NCBI GenBank assembly: GCA_002686055.1
Contig: NYZU01000003.1
Location: forward strand, 79,232 to 130,375
Direction: 5' to 3'
Length of the DNA stretch: 51,144 nucleotides
Source of the DNA: Oceanospirillaceae bacterium
Lineage (GTDB): Bacteria; Pseudomonadota; Gammaproteobacteria; Pseudomonadales; Balneatricaceae
The position numbers and the translations under genes were made by a program. The notes under the pieces were generated by a model. That model saw only the letters and a list, made by a program, of their open reading frames with translations, did not search any database and was not told the origin of the DNA. Below, piece by piece: positions 16,409 through 25,773 of this stretch (position 1 is the stretch's first letter; each line of letters opens with the position of its first letter).

Positions 16409-17299
16409 TTATTGCTGGTTAAGCTTTTTAACCCAAGCCAGATAGCCAGCTTGATCTAATTCACCTTGGCCAGCCTCGACCATGGCTTGCCATTGAGCAG
16501 TACTTCGACTCAGCAATGGTAAGTTAACTTCTTGCTGTTGAGCTAGGCTGCTGGCCTGCTGCATATCTTTTAGTTGCGTGGTGGCTCTAGCACCTGGTGA
16601 AAAGGCTTCATCGATCATGCGTTGGCCATGAATTTGTAAGATTTTACTATCGGCAAAGCCACCCATTAGAGCCGCCCGTACTCGTTCCGGCTCTGCTCCC
16701 GCCTGTTGGGCTAAAAATAAGGCCTCAGCGACAATACCAACGGTTGTTCCAACAATCATTTGATTGGCTGTTTTAGCCAATTGACCACAGCCCATAGGGC
16801 CTACATGAGTTACCCGCGCCGCCATGGCATTAAAAGCCGGCATGGCTCTAGTTAATGGCTCCTCTGCGCCGCCAACCATAACCGAAAGGGTCGCCTCAAG
16901 AGCGCCTTTTTGACCACCAGAAACAGGTGCGTCAAGGTACTGGCCACCCACAGCTGTGACCTGTTTAGCCAAAGTTTGGGTTAAATCAAAGGGGCTTGTG
17001 CCCATATCAATCACTAAGGTATTAGGCGCTAAATGCTTAATAAGTCCCTGTTCGCCAGCAACCACATCCTGCAAAGCTGGGCCATCAGTAACACAAATGA
17101 CAATGATATCAGCCGCTAAATTCTTAGCCATCTCAGCTGGGCTATTATGCCAGCTAGCACCATCGTTGATTAATGTCTTTGCCCGATGTTTGCTACGACT
17201 ATAAATATGTAAGGGGAAACCCGCATTCAGTAGATTAGTGGCCATAGCTTGGCCCATTAAGCCTAGGCCAATAAAGCCTACAGTTGGTAGATTGTTCAT
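16409..17299 (-). CDS. glxR: NAD(P)-dependent 2-hydroxy-3-oxopropionate (tartronate semialdehyde) reductase-like protein
   Basis: A 296-aa member of the beta-hydroxyacid dehydrogenase family. The N-terminal Rossmann motif is GFIGLGLMGQAMATNL. The substrate loop is DAPVSGGQKGALEATLSVMVGG, and the catalytic lysine lies in GCGQLAKTANQMIVG, followed by a helical C-terminal domain. 3-Hydroxyisobutyrate dehydrogenase has the same fold. I prefer tartronate semialdehyde reductase because the gene is divergent, 51 bp away, from hydroxypyruvate isomerase, its usual partner in glyoxylate catabolism. The glyoxylate carboligase gene gcl is not in the window, so the pathway assignment is partly inferred. 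Confidence 0.8.
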   Translation of the reverse strand: MNNLPTVGFIGLGLMGQAMATNLLNAGFPLHIYSRSKHRAKTLINDGASWHNSPAEMAKNLAADIIVICVTDGPALQDVVAGEQGLIKHLAPNTLVIDMGTSPFDLTQTLAKQVTAVGGQYLDAPVSGGQKGALEATLSVMVGGAEEPLTRAMPAFNAMAARVTHVGPMGCGQLAKTANQMIVGTTVGIVAEALFLAQQAGAEPERVRAALMGGFADSKILQIHGQRMIDEAFSPGARATTQLKDMQQASSLAQQQEVNLPLLSRSTAQWQAMVEAGQGELDQAGYLAWVKKLNQQ

Positions 17300-17350
17300 G
17301 GTAAGGTATTTGCTCTTAAATGCATCAATTTAATAGGCTAGATAGAGTCA

Positions 17351-18127
17351 ATGATACCCCTGTGTGCAAATATTTCCATGCTTTATAACGAAGTTGATTT
17401 TCTGCAGCGCTATGCATTAGCTGCGGAAGATGGCTTTAGTGGGGTCGAATGTTTATTTCCCTATGCTTATTCAGCTGCGGAAGTGAATGCTGTGAGAGCT
17501 GATGCTGGCATTCCACAAGTGTTATTTAATACTAGTGCAGGGGATTGGCAGGCTGGGGAACGAGGCATGGCATGCCACCCAGATAAGGGTGCTGACTTTC
17601 GTGCTAGTGTGCTGCAAGCATTGCACTATGCCAAGGTGATGGGAACGACACTTATTCATGCTATGGCGGGATTGGTGCCGCCTGAATTAGATCAAGTGGA
17701 AGCTGAACAAGTGTATGTGGAGAATCTAAGTTGGGCCGCCAAGGAAGCCAGCAAGGCGGGTGTGGTGCTAACCATTGAGGCCATCAACCCAATTGATATG
17801 CCGGGTTATATGTTGACCACCCAAGAACAGGCAGTGGATTTGTTAGCCCGTATTGGGTCTGATAATGTTAAGTTGCAGTTTGATTTTTTTCACTGCCAAA
17901 AATATCAAGGCAATAGTTTACAGCGTTTTACCAATGTAATGGCGCAGGTTGCCCACATTCAAATTGCTGGGGTGCCCCAACGCCATGAGCCAGATACAGG
18001 GGATTTCGATTATCAGCTGGTGTTTGCGCAATTACAGCGCCAAGGTTATGGCGGCTTTGTTGGTTGTGAATATCAGCCAGCTGGCACCACAAGACAGGGT
18101 TTGTCATGGCGCGAAAGTGTAATCTAA
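17351..18127 (+). CDS. hyi: Hydroxypyruvate isomerase Hyi
   Basis: Hyi interconverts hydroxypyruvate and tartronate semialdehyde. The 258-aa TIM-barrel product follows E. coli Hyi closely: CANISMLYNEVDFLQRY at the start, GFSGVECLFPY, NTSAGDWQAGERGMACHP, TIEAINPIDMPGY, LQFDFFHCQ, HIQIAGVPQRHEPDTG and GGFVGCEYQP. The conserved Glu, Asp, His and Glu metal ligands of the AP-endonuclease-2-like fold fall in these stretches. It is divergent from the reductase gene, so both may share a control region at 17300-17350. ybaK follows 40 bp downstream. Confidence 0.92.
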   Translation: MIPLCANISMLYNEVDFLQRYALAAEDGFSGVECLFPYAYSAAEVNAVRADAGIPQVLFNTSAGDWQAGERGMACHPDKGADFRASVLQALHYAKVMGTTLIHAMAGLVPPELDQVEAEQVYVENLSWAAKEASKAGVVLTIEAINPIDMPGYMLTTQEQAVDLLARIGSDNVKLQFDFFHCQKYQGNSLQRFTNVMAQVAHIQIAGVPQRHEPDTGDFDYQLVFAQLQRQGYGGFVGCEYQPAGTTRQGLSWRESVI

Positions 18128-18167
18128 TGATTATTTATAATCTCTTACCAAGAACAAGGTTGTATCT

Positions 18168-18638
18168 ATGACCCCTGCTATTGTATTAGCCGAAAAAGTG
18201 GGTATTGATTTCCAGGTGCTCAGCTATAACCATGACCCGCAATCTACTGCTTATGGTTTGGAGGCCGCAGCTAAGTTAGGTGTGCCAGCTGAGCAAATTT
18301 TTAAGACTTTAGTGGTTAAATTGGATGCTAAACAACTAGCCGTAGCCATTGTGCCTGTTACAGGCAACCTCAATTTAAAGCATTTGGCCAAGGCACTTAA
18401 GGCTAAAAAAGCAGCTATGGCGGCTGGCGATGAAGTGCAACGGAGTACGGGCTATATCTTAGGTGGTGTTAGTCCACTTGGGCAAAAGAAGTTACTACCG
18501 ACAGTGCTTGATACGAGTGCTGAAAACTTTGCTCAGATCTATGTAAGTGCGGGTAAACGAGGTCTTGAAATTACCTTGGCGCCAAAGGATTTACTGACTT
18601 TAACCAGAGGCATTAGTGCCCCTATTGCGCAAACCTGA
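18168..18638 (+). CDS. ybaK: Cys-tRNA(Pro)/Cys-tRNA(Cys) deacylase YbaK (EbsC family)
   Basis: YbaK hydrolyses Cys-tRNA(Pro) formed by prolyl-tRNA synthetase, acting as a trans-editing factor. The 156-aa product is one YbaK domain with family landmarks EQIFKTLVVKL, the invariant lysine in that stretch, KAAMAAGDEVQRSTGYILGGVSPLGQKKLLPT, and VSAGKRGLEI near the end. Length is typical. It lies between hyi and an MFS gene and may simply ride in that transcript; no functional tie to glyoxylate metabolism is apparent. Confidence 0.93.
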   Translation: MTPAIVLAEKVGIDFQVLSYNHDPQSTAYGLEAAAKLGVPAEQIFKTLVVKLDAKQLAVAIVPVTGNLNLKHLAKALKAKKAAMAAGDEVQRSTGYILGGVSPLGQKKLLPTVLDTSAENFAQIYVSAGKRGLEITLAPKDLLTLTRGISAPIAQT

Positions 18639-18645
18639 GACGCTT

Positions 18646-19896
18646 ATGTATGCATATTGGCAGCTACTTCGAAGTCATACGCGCTTTGTAACCTTTGGCT
18701 TAATTATTGCCTTTGGTTCTTCATTTGGCCAAACCTATTTCTTTGGTGTTTTTGGGCCATCTATTCAACAAGATTTTGGTCTCAGTCATACACAATGGGG
18801 TGGGGTTTATATGGCCGGTACTCTCTTAAGTGCCTTGCTATTACCTGTTACCGGTAAGTGGATTGATCAGATTAGCTTGCCGCGCTATACCTTGTTGGTG
18901 TTATTGCTGCTTGTATTGGCCAATTTGTTTATTACTCAGGTGTACTCTCTTTGGTGGTTAGTGGCAGGCGTATTTTTATTACGTCATGCTGGCCAAGGCT
19001 TAATGAGCCATGTGGCCTATACGGCTATGGGCCGATATTTTGATCAACAGCGTGGTAAGGCGACGGCCTTTGTCTCCGTGGGTTTTGCTATGGGTGAGGC
19101 GATGTTACCAATCATCGCTGTTATATGTATTGCCGCAGTAGGCTGGCGCACTACCTATATGGGCGTAGCTTTGGTTATTTTGCTATGTATAGCCCCTTTA
19201 AGCATGTGGTTATTACGTGGTCACGCTAACCGCCACCAAGCTTATGAGCAATTATTAGAGAGTCAGGAACAAGGGGCAGAGAATGGCCCTTCCAATAGCA
19301 AAGCTAACCCCATCTCTAGGCGGCGTCGGGAAGTATTAAAAGATTATCGCTTTTATTTAATGGTGCCCGGTTTATCAGCTATTTCCATGATCAGTACGGC
19401 TATGTTCTTCCATCATTTAAATCTGGCTGATGAAAAGGGCTGGTCCCATGCTTTTCTCACTGGTAACTATTTGCTTTACTCATTAGTGGCTATCAGTGTG
19501 GCTATTATTACGGGTCAGTTGGTCGATCGATTTAGTGCTCGTACCTTAATGCCATATACCTTGCTACCTTTGGCTCTGGCCTTAGTAATCATTAATTTAT
19601 TTGACGCTTATTGGGTGATTTGGCCTTATTTTATACTATTAGGCTTGGGCAATGGCTTTGCCCAAACAACGCAGGCTGCCCTTTGGCCTGAGTGTTATGG
19701 GGTGCGATATTTGGGCGCTATTAAAAGTTTATTCTGGACCTTAGTGGTATTTGCCTCGGCCCTAGGTCCAGTGTGGTTGGGTTTGATGATGGACAAAGGT
19801 TGGCTGTTGCAAGACGCGGTATTAACTATGGCGGCTTATTTGTTGTTAGCCACGGGTCTTTTGGTGTTGGGTTTACGTGGTTTTGATCGCGCTTAA
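18646..19896 (+). CDS. Major facilitator superfamily transporter
   Basis: A 416-aa membrane protein with about twelve hydrophobic segments in two six-helix halves joined by a polar central loop (around residues 195-230, rich in Gln, Glu and Arg). The motif-A-like loop is VTGKWIDQISLPR between helices 2 and 3, with its echo GQLVDRFSART in the second half. I do not recognise the substrate. The neighbourhood of hyi and glxR makes an organic acid such as glyoxylate, oxalate or hydroxypyruvate conceivable, but this is inference only. ATG at 18646 is chosen because an upstream in-frame start would run back into ybaK. Confidence 0.8.
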   Translation: MYAYWQLLRSHTRFVTFGLIIAFGSSFGQTYFFGVFGPSIQQDFGLSHTQWGGVYMAGTLLSALLLPVTGKWIDQISLPRYTLLVLLLLVLANLFITQVYSLWWLVAGVFLLRHAGQGLMSHVAYTAMGRYFDQQRGKATAFVSVGFAMGEAMLPIIAVICIAAVGWRTTYMGVALVILLCIAPLSMWLLRGHANRHQAYEQLLESQEQGAENGPSNSKANPISRRRREVLKDYRFYLMVPGLSAISMISTAMFFHHLNLADEKGWSHAFLTGNYLLYSLVAISVAIITGQLVDRFSARTLMPYTLLPLALALVIINLFDAYWVIWPYFILLGLGNGFAQTTQAALWPECYGVRYLGAIKSLFWTLVVFASALGPVWLGLMMDKGWLLQDAVLTMAAYLLLATGLLVLGLRGFDRA

Positions 19897-19998
19897 GCTC
19901 AACTATTAAGTTGTCTTATGGGACAATAATTTGTGTAAACCGAAAGTGGCTACTTGTATAATAATGCTCTGTCGAGAGCTGTGTATGGAATGCTTATT

Positions 19999-20577
19999 GT
20001 GCTGTTAATGCTGGATAACTACGATTCTTTTACCTATAACCTAGTTAGCTATTTTCGTGAGCTAGGTACTGAAGTAGAAGTATATCGTAATGACGCTCTT
20101 AGTTTGGCGGCTATAGAGGCTTTGCAGCCTAGTCATATTGTTGTGTCACCAGGCCCTTGTACCCCCAACGAGGCAGGTATTAGCCTAGACCTGATAAAGC
20201 ATTTTGCTGGTCAGATTCCTATTTTGGGTGTTTGTCTGGGTCATCAATGTATTGGTCAAGTATTTGGCGCTAAGGTAGTCCGGGCTAGGCAGGTAATGCA
20301 TGGTAAAACTTCTTTAGTTGAGCATACTGAACAGGGTGTTTTTAAGGGTTTGGCACAACCACTTGAAGTAACGCGTTATCATTCTTTAGTGATTGATCCG
20401 GATAGCCTACCAGACTGCCTTGCAGTGACTGCTTGGAGCCATACTGAAGATGGCCAGAAAGACGCTATTATGGGCGTCCAGCATCGGCATCTAGATGTCC
20501 AAGGTGTGCAATTCCACCCTGAATCCGTATTAACCAAACAAGGTCATGAATTGTTGGCTAATTTCCTGCACAGGTAA
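19999..20577 (+). CDS. trpG: Glutamine amidotransferase, anthranilate/aminodeoxychorismate synthase component II (second TrpG/PabA)
   Basis: A second class I amidotransferase of about 192 aa, linked to trpD and trpC as in Pseudomonas, where the equivalent protein serves both tryptophan and folate synthesis. From the GTG at 19999 the product reads [15 protein letters not shown], matching relatives; an ATG at 19990 is also possible. Motifs are [50 protein letters not shown] and [18 protein letters not shown] and VMHGKTS features make it PabA-like. With a dedicated TrpG at 15772, this copy may mainly supply PabB for folate. Confidence 0.85.
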   Translation: MLLMLDNYDSFTYNLVSYFRELGTEVEVYRNDALSLAAIEALQPSHIVVSPGPCTPNEAGISLDLIKHFAGQIPILGVCLGHQCIGQVFGAKVVRARQVMHGKTSLVEHTEQGVFKGLAQPLEVTRYHSLVIDPDSLPDCLAVTAWSHTEDGQKDAIMGVQHRHLDVQGVQFHPESVLTKQGHELLANFLHR

Positions 20578-20700
20578 GCGTTTTTTTGCTAAAGTAGGGG
20601 TTTTCTCAGACTGTCCCTTATTTAGCACTTGTCTCATAATCTGTGTTAGCCCTGGTGAGCAAGCCAAGTGCGGGTTTGGAAAGCATTAGGAACCGAATAA

Positions 20701-21726
20701 ATGAATATGCAAGAAGCCATTGCTGCTGTTACTGAAGGTCGTGATCTTACTCAGGGCGAAATGCGCTCAGTGATGAAAATCATTATGACTGGTGATGCCA
20801 CGCAATCGCAAATCGGTGGTTTTCTGGTTGGTTTGCGTATGAAAGGCGAAACGGTTGATGAAATTACCGGGGCTGTGGAAACCATGCGGGCACTAGCGGC
20901 CGGTGTTGCGGTTAGCGGTGAGCATATTATTGATACTTGTGGCACTGGCGGCGACAGCTCTGGGGTATTCAATGTTTCTACGGCGACAGCGTTTATTGTC
21001 GCCGCCGCTGGTGGTCAGGTTGCTAAGCATGGCAATCGTTCTATATCGTCTAAAAGTGGCAGTTCTGATTTGCTCGAAACAGCTGGCTTAAATTTAGCCC
21101 TGAGCCCGGATCAGGTGTCGCGCTGTATAAGTGAGTTGGGTGTCGGCTTTATGTTTGCTCCTGCTCATCATAGCGCTATGAAACATGCTATTGGTCCACG
21201 CCGGGAGATGGCGGTACGAACGATTTTTAATATTCTGGGGCCATTAACCAACCCTGCTGGTGCACCCCACCAGTTATTAGGCGTGTTTAGTCGTCAATGG
21301 CAACGTCCTATGGCTGAGGTTTTGCAGCGCTTGGGTAGCAAGCATGTGATGATTGTGCATGCGGAAGACGGCCTCGATGAATTGTCTATTGCAGCGCCCA
21401 CCCATGTAGTTGAACTAAAAGATAATGCAATACACGAATATACCATTAATCCTGCTGACTATGGTTTGGCCCACCCTAACTTAGAAGCGTTAGTTGTTGA
21501 TAGTGCCGAACAAAGTTTGGCCGTGATTCGCTCTGCGTTTGCAAATCAAGCTGGGGCACCATTAGATATGCTGCTACTTAATGCGGGTGCCGCCATTTAT
21601 GTGGCTGATTTGGTAACGAGTATCGCTGAGGGAGTTGAGCTTGCCCGCGAGATGATCGCCAGTGGCAAGGCACAGGACAAAATGGAGCAATTGATTGCCT
21701 TAAGTAAGGAAATGTCTGCAGCATGA
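20701..21726 (+). CDS. trpD: Anthranilate phosphoribosyltransferase TrpD
   Basis: TrpD joins anthranilate to PRPP, the second dedicated tryptophan step. The 341-aa product has the glycosyltransferase family 3 helical N-terminus ([20 protein letters not shown]), the PRPP loop [53 protein letters not shown] and [11 protein letters not shown]. Length is standard. It ends in an ATGA overlap with trpC. The 123-bp gap after the second trpG may contain an internal promoter, but I saw no convincing Trp operator there. Confidence 0.97.
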   Translation: MNMQEAIAAVTEGRDLTQGEMRSVMKIIMTGDATQSQIGGFLVGLRMKGETVDEITGAVETMRALAAGVAVSGEHIIDTCGTGGDSSGVFNVSTATAFIVAAAGGQVAKHGNRSISSKSGSSDLLETAGLNLALSPDQVSRCISELGVGFMFAPAHHSAMKHAIGPRREMAVRTIFNILGPLTNPAGAPHQLLGVFSRQWQRPMAEVLQRLGSKHVMIVHAEDGLDELSIAAPTHVVELKDNAIHEYTINPADYGLAHPNLEALVVDSAEQSLAVIRSAFANQAGAPLDMLLLNAGAAIYVADLVTSIAEGVELAREMIASGKAQDKMEQLIALSKEMSAA

Positions 21727-22529
21727 GTACACCGACCATATTAAAACGAATTGTTGCTCGCAAGCTTGAGGAAGTGGCTGAGCGACAGGCGCAAGTACCT
21801 GTATCTGAACTATTACCGACCATTGTTGCTAATAGTGTTGGTCCCATGGCACCACGGGGTTTTTGTCAGGCCATGTTAGATAAGGTGGCCAGCGGTCAAC
21901 CAGCCGTGATTGCTGAGGCGAAAAAAGCATCACCATCCAAAGGTGTGATTAGAGAAGATTTTGACCCTGCCCAGATTGCCAAAAGTTACGCTGCTGGTGG
22001 GGCTACTTGTCTATCAGTATTAACTGATGCGGATTTTTTTCAGGGTAGTGAAGATTATCTACGTGCTGCCCGAGGGGCGTGCAACTTACCTGTAATTCGC
22101 AAAGATTTTATTGTCGATCCCTATCAGGTATATGAAGCCAGAGCCATTGGTGCTGATTGTATTTTGTTGATTGTGGCTTGCTTGGAAGATGCACAAATGC
22201 AAGATTTGGCAGAATTGGCCGAAGATTTAGGCATGGATGTATTGGTTGAGTCTCATGATGCCGATGAACTGGAGCGGGCTTTACAGCTAACAACGCCTTT
22301 GATCGGTATTAATAACCGTAATTTACATACCTTTGATTTAACCTTGCAGACGACCTTTGATCTGTTGGCAATGATACCTGACGAGCGTTTGGTGATTACC
22401 GAAAGTGGCATTCATACGCCAGCTGATGTGGCTATCATGCAGCAACATAAGGTTAATGCCTTTTTAGTAGGTGAATCTTTTATGCGCGCCGCTGATCCGG
22501 GGGCAAAATTGGCAGAACTTTTTACTTAA
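21723..22529 (+). CDS. trpC: Indole-3-glycerol phosphate synthase TrpC
   Basis: TrpC closes carboxyphenylamino-deoxyribulose phosphate to indole-3-glycerol phosphate. The 268-aa single-domain TIM barrel shows [91 protein letters not shown] and [10 protein letters not shown]. It is not fused to TrpF, as usual outside enterics. It overlaps trpD by ATGA. In Pseudomonas a crp/vfr gene follows; here an OsmC gene follows directly. Confidence 0.97.
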   Translation: MSTPTILKRIVARKLEEVAERQAQVPVSELLPTIVANSVGPMAPRGFCQAMLDKVASGQPAVIAEAKKASPSKGVIREDFDPAQIAKSYAAGGATCLSVLTDADFFQGSEDYLRAARGACNLPVIRKDFIVDPYQVYEARAIGADCILLIVACLEDAQMQDLAELAEDLGMDVLVESHDADELERALQLTTPLIGINNRNLHTFDLTLQTTFDLLAMIPDERLVITESGIHTPADVAIMQQHKVNAFLVGESFMRAADPGAKLAELFT

Positions 22530-22577
22530 TTTAGAATGTTTTAGCCGCCAGAATTTATTTGGTTTTTATAGGAAACA

Positions 22578-23012
22578 ATGACGATGACAATGACAGCTAA
22601 CGTGAGTTGGGACGGTGGTGTCAGTTTTAAAGCCGAAGGTGGCACGGGCCATACTGTGTTTATGGACGGTCCTGCGGATAAAGGTGGCCAAGACAAGGGC
22701 TCTCGACCAATGGAAATGATGTTGATGGGCTTGGGTGGTTGCTCATCATTTGATGTTATGACTATTCTACAGAAGTCACGTCAGGATGTGGTTTCATGTG
22801 AAGCCAAAATCACCGCTGAGCGTGCTGATGCTGTACCAGCGGTATTTACCAAAATTCATTTACATTTTGTGGTTTCTGGGCGTAAATTAAAAGACAAGGT
22901 TGTGGCTCGTGCTATTGCTTTGTCGGCTGATGAATATTGTTCAGCATCCATAATGCTGGCCAAAGGTGGGGTAGAGATAACCCACAATTTTGAAATTATT
23001 GAGGTAGCCTAA
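22578..23012 (+). CDS. OsmC/YhfA family protein
   Basis: A 144-aa OsmC-like protein, a fold that includes organic hydroperoxide reductases. The segments MEMMLMGLGGCSSFDVMTIL and DEYCSASIMLAKGGVEI contain the two cysteines expected in this family, the second in the YCS motif. It resembles the YhfA branch, whose exact substrate is not settled, more than Ohr. The start has several in-frame ATGs; the first, at 22578, follows AGGAAAC. It stands where Pseudomonas has its trpC-vfr-osmC gene, minus vfr. hisC starts three bases after its stop. Confidence 0.88.
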   Translation: MTMTMTANVSWDGGVSFKAEGGTGHTVFMDGPADKGGQDKGSRPMEMMLMGLGGCSSFDVMTILQKSRQDVVSCEAKITAERADAVPAVFTKIHLHFVVSGRKLKDKVVARAIALSADEYCSASIMLAKGGVEITHNFEIIEVA

Positions 23013-23015
23013 GTC

Positions 23016-24074
23016 GTGAGTCGCTTTTGGTCTAAATTGGCCCATGGTTTAAAGCCCTATGTGCCAGGTGAACAGCCCAGTATAACTAATCTGGTAAAGC
23101 TCAATACCAATGAGAATCCTTATCCACCATCGCCCAAGGCCATAGCGGCTATGGCTGGTGCAATGGATGCAGACCTGCGTTTATACCCAGACCCAAATTG
23201 TGGGGCATTACGCCAGTCCCTAGCTGATTTTGTTGGCTTACAGAAAGACCAAGTATTTGTTGGCAATGGTTCTGATGAAGTTCTGGCCCATGCTTTTCAA
23301 GCTTTATTAAAACAAGATGAGCCACTTATTTTTCCAGAGATCACTTATGGGTTTTATCCAGTATTTGTTGATCTGTTTGGCATCAATCATCGGGCGGTGC
23401 CGTTAGCTCCTGATTTATCTATATCGGTGAGCGATTATGCCGGTAATAATGGTGGCGTTATTTTGCCCAATCCTAATGCGCCTACGGGTTGTTTATTGCC
23501 TTTACAGCAAATTAGGGAGCTATTATTAGCCAATCCAGATCGCGTAGTGGTGATCGACGAGGCCTATATTGATTTCGGTGGCGAGTCAGCCGTTGCCTTG
23601 GTGCCTGAGTTTGATAATTTGTTGGTGGTGCAAACCTTTTCTAAATCGCGTTCACTGGCTGGTTTACGTGTGGGTATGGCGTTTGGACAGGCGCATTTAA
23701 TTGCTGGCCTAGAAAGAGTGAAAAACAGCTTTAATCCCTATCCATTAAGCCGTGAGGCTTTGGCCGGTGCCCAAGCAGCCGTAGAAGATGTGGATTACTT
23801 TAACATGACCTGCCAAGCCATTATCGAGCGCCGCCAACAGTTGAGTCAGCAGTTGCGAGAGTTAGGCTTTAGTATGACTGACTCTAAGGCTAATTTTGTG
23901 TTTGTTGAACATGAGCGTTTAGCCGCGGCCGAGATTGCTGCGGCATTACGTGAACGTGGGGTTATTGTGCGCCATCTAGCTAGCCACCCAACCACTTTAA
24001 ATCGCTTACGCATTAGTATTGGTAGTGAGTCTGAGTGTGAAGCTTTAGTGGCGGCTTTAAGAGAAATAATTTAG
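23016..24074 (+). CDS. hisC: Histidinol-phosphate aminotransferase HisC
   Basis: HisC is a fold-type I PLP enzyme that makes histidinol phosphate and may also transaminate aromatic keto acids. The 352-aa product has LNTNENPYPPSP, VFVGNGSDEVL, PNPNAPTG, VVIDEAYIDF and the PLP lysine at K210 in QTFSKSRSLAGLRVG, then RLRISIG near the end. The start is GTG at 23016, three bases after the OsmC stop. Position next to trp genes rather than in a his operon suggests the HisC2-type paralogue; an aromatic role is inference. Confidence 0.93.
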   Translation: MSRFWSKLAHGLKPYVPGEQPSITNLVKLNTNENPYPPSPKAIAAMAGAMDADLRLYPDPNCGALRQSLADFVGLQKDQVFVGNGSDEVLAHAFQALLKQDEPLIFPEITYGFYPVFVDLFGINHRAVPLAPDLSISVSDYAGNNGGVILPNPNAPTGCLLPLQQIRELLLANPDRVVVIDEAYIDFGGESAVALVPEFDNLLVVQTFSKSRSLAGLRVGMAFGQAHLIAGLERVKNSFNPYPLSREALAGAQAAVEDVDYFNMTCQAIIERRQQLSQQLRELGFSMTDSKANFVFVEHERLAAAEIAAALRERGVIVRHLASHPTTLNRLRISIGSESECEALVAALREII

Positions 24075-24080
24075 CTTATC

Positions 24081-24114
24081 TGGACACAATGACAAGTCCT
24101 TATCATTGTGTCCA
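24081..24114. terminator. Hairpin between convergent hisC and hinT
   Basis: A 12-bp stem TGGACACAATGA / TCATTGTGTCCA with a 10-base loop fills the gap between two convergent genes. T-tracts are short on both sides, so it is a probable but not textbook bidirectional terminator. Confidence 0.65.
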
Positions 24115-24122
24115 AATGGGCA

Positions 24123-24461
24123 TTATTCAGCTAGTGGGCGGCCACCAAACATATGTAGGTGAATATGGTAAACCACCTGCCCACCACCTTTATTGACATT
24201 CATCTGTACGCGATAGCCATCCTCAGCAATACCCGCCTCACGGGCAAGCTGCGCAGCGGTGAGCATCATATGTCCTAATAATGCCTGATCAGCTGGACTA
24301 GCATCATTTAAGGTTGCAATGCGCTTTTTGGGAATAATCAAATAATGCACTGGCGCACGCGGGGCAATATCCTTAAAAGCCAATACCTGATCATCCTCAT
24401 AGACGATATCTGCTGGTATTTCACGGGCTAGAATCTTATCAAAGATGGTAGTTTCACTCAT
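24123..24461 (-). CDS. hinT: HIT-family purine nucleoside phosphoramidase HinT
   Basis: HinT hydrolyses adenosine 5'-phosphoramidates such as lysyl-AMP. The 112-aa product has the histidine-triad motif YHIHLHMFGGRPL with H99, H101 and H103, FDKILAREIPADIVYEDD at the N-terminus and YLIIPKKRI in the core. Length is typical. It starts 11 bp after the purD stop and is likely the last gene of the dusB-fis-purH-purD transcript. Confidence 0.94.
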   Translation of the reverse strand: MSETTIFDKILAREIPADIVYEDDQVLAFKDIAPRAPVHYLIIPKKRIATLNDASPADQALLGHMMLTAAQLAREAGIAEDGYRVQMNVNKGGGQVVYHIHLHMFGGRPLAE

Positions 24462-24472
24462 GGGTATGCCCC

Positions 24473-25756
24473 TTAACTTTGTTCACGCCCAATAGCGCGA
24501 TGGCCAATATCTCGACGGCAATACATATCCTGCCAACTGATTTGGTCAACCAAGGCATAGGCAGCTTGCTGTGCCTCAGTGACCGAATTGCCAAGGGCGG
24601 TGGCACAGAGTACACGACCACCATTGGTGACCACTTGGCCATCTTTGGTTGCGGTACCAGCATGGAATATTTTGCTGCCACTTGCTGTGCTAACTGGCAA
24701 ACTAATGACATCACCTTTGGCATAGCTATCTGGATAACCGCCCGCGGCCAAAACCACACCAACTGCAGCCCGAGGATCCCACTCAGCCTCAATTTGGTCA
24801 AGCTCTTTGCGCTCGGCGGCTAAGCATAAATCAACAATACTGGATTTTAAGCGCAACATAATAGGTTGGGTTTCTGGATCACCAAAGCGACAATTAAACT
24901 CTAGTACCTTAGGTGTGCCATCGGCCGTCACCATAATACCCGCATACAAAAAACCCGTATATTCGTAGCCGTCGGCTTGCATACCATCCACTGTTGGGCG
25001 AATCACTTCTGCCATAATTCGGTCATGGAGCTGAGCGTCTACAACGGGTGCAGGTGAATATGCACCCATACCACCGGTATTGGGTCCTGTGTCGCCATCG
25101 TCTCGCGCTTTATGGTCTTGGCTGGAAGCCAAAGGCAAAATGTTTTTGCCATCGACCATAACAATAAAGCTGGCTTCTTCACCAACTAAAAATTCTTCCA
25201 CTACAACGCGGCTACCGGCTTCACCAAAGGCATTACCAGCGAGCATATCCTCAACGGCAGCACAGGCTTCAGCAACTGTGTCAGCCAAAATAACACCCTT
25301 ACCCGCAGCCAGGCCATCAGCCTTGACCACAATTGGCGCACCTTGTTGCTTAATATAGGCAACAGCAGGGGCAATCTCGGTAAAGGTTTCATAAGCTGCA
25401 GTTGGAATTTGATGACGCTTTAAAAAGTCTTTCGCAAAGGCCTTGGAACCTTCCAGTTGAGCGGCACCTTGAGTGGGGCCAAACACGACCAGATCGGCAT
25501 TGCGGAAGGCATCAACCACACCGGCTACTAAAGGCGCTTCTGGGCCAACAATGGTAAGTGCCACCTGGTTTTCTTTAGCAAAGGCTAATAGACCGTCAAT
25601 ATCTAACACATCAAGAGCAATATTCTCAAGCTTTGGCTCAAGGGCTGTACCCGCATTACCGGGGGCAACAAACACTTTTTCCACAGCTGGATTTTGGGCG
25701 GCTTGCCAAGCTAGAGCATGCTCACGGCCACCGCCACCAATTAACAAAATATTCAT
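24473..25756 (-). CDS. purD: Phosphoribosylamine-glycine ligase PurD
   Basis: PurD (GAR synthetase) joins glycine to 5-phosphoribosylamine with ATP, the second purine step. The 427-aa ATP-grasp product has LLIGGGGREHALAW at the N-terminus, VGPEAPLVAGVVDAF, PIVVKADGLAAGKGV, GPNTGGMGAYSP, and LEFNCRFGDPETQ with metal-binding residues. The C-terminal domain ends DIGHRAIGREQ. It follows purH by 17 bp. The fis-purH-purD order is as in Pseudomonas. Confidence 0.97.
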   Translation of the reverse strand: MNILLIGGGGREHALAWQAAQNPAVEKVFVAPGNAGTALEPKLENIALDVLDIDGLLAFAKENQVALTIVGPEAPLVAGVVDAFRNADLVVFGPTQGAAQLEGSKAFAKDFLKRHQIPTAAYETFTEIAPAVAYIKQQGAPIVVKADGLAAGKGVILADTVAEACAAVEDMLAGNAFGEAGSRVVVEEFLVGEEASFIVMVDGKNILPLASSQDHKARDDGDTGPNTGGMGAYSPAPVVDAQLHDRIMAEVIRPTVDGMQADGYEYTGFLYAGIMVTADGTPKVLEFNCRFGDPETQPIMLRLKSSIVDLCLAAERKELDQIEAEWDPRAAVGVVLAAGGYPDSYAKGDVISLPVSTASGSKIFHAGTATKDGQVVTNGGRVLCATALGNSVTEAQQAAYALVDQISWQDMYCRRDIGHRAIGREQS

Positions 25757-25773
25757 ACCATAATCTCCGTTAA

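Noticed and set aside
24454-24801. Minus-strand open frame of 115 codons over the 3' end of purD
   Set aside because: Alternate frame of purD, whose C-terminal motifs are intact in the main frame; composition is biased and no start signal is seen.
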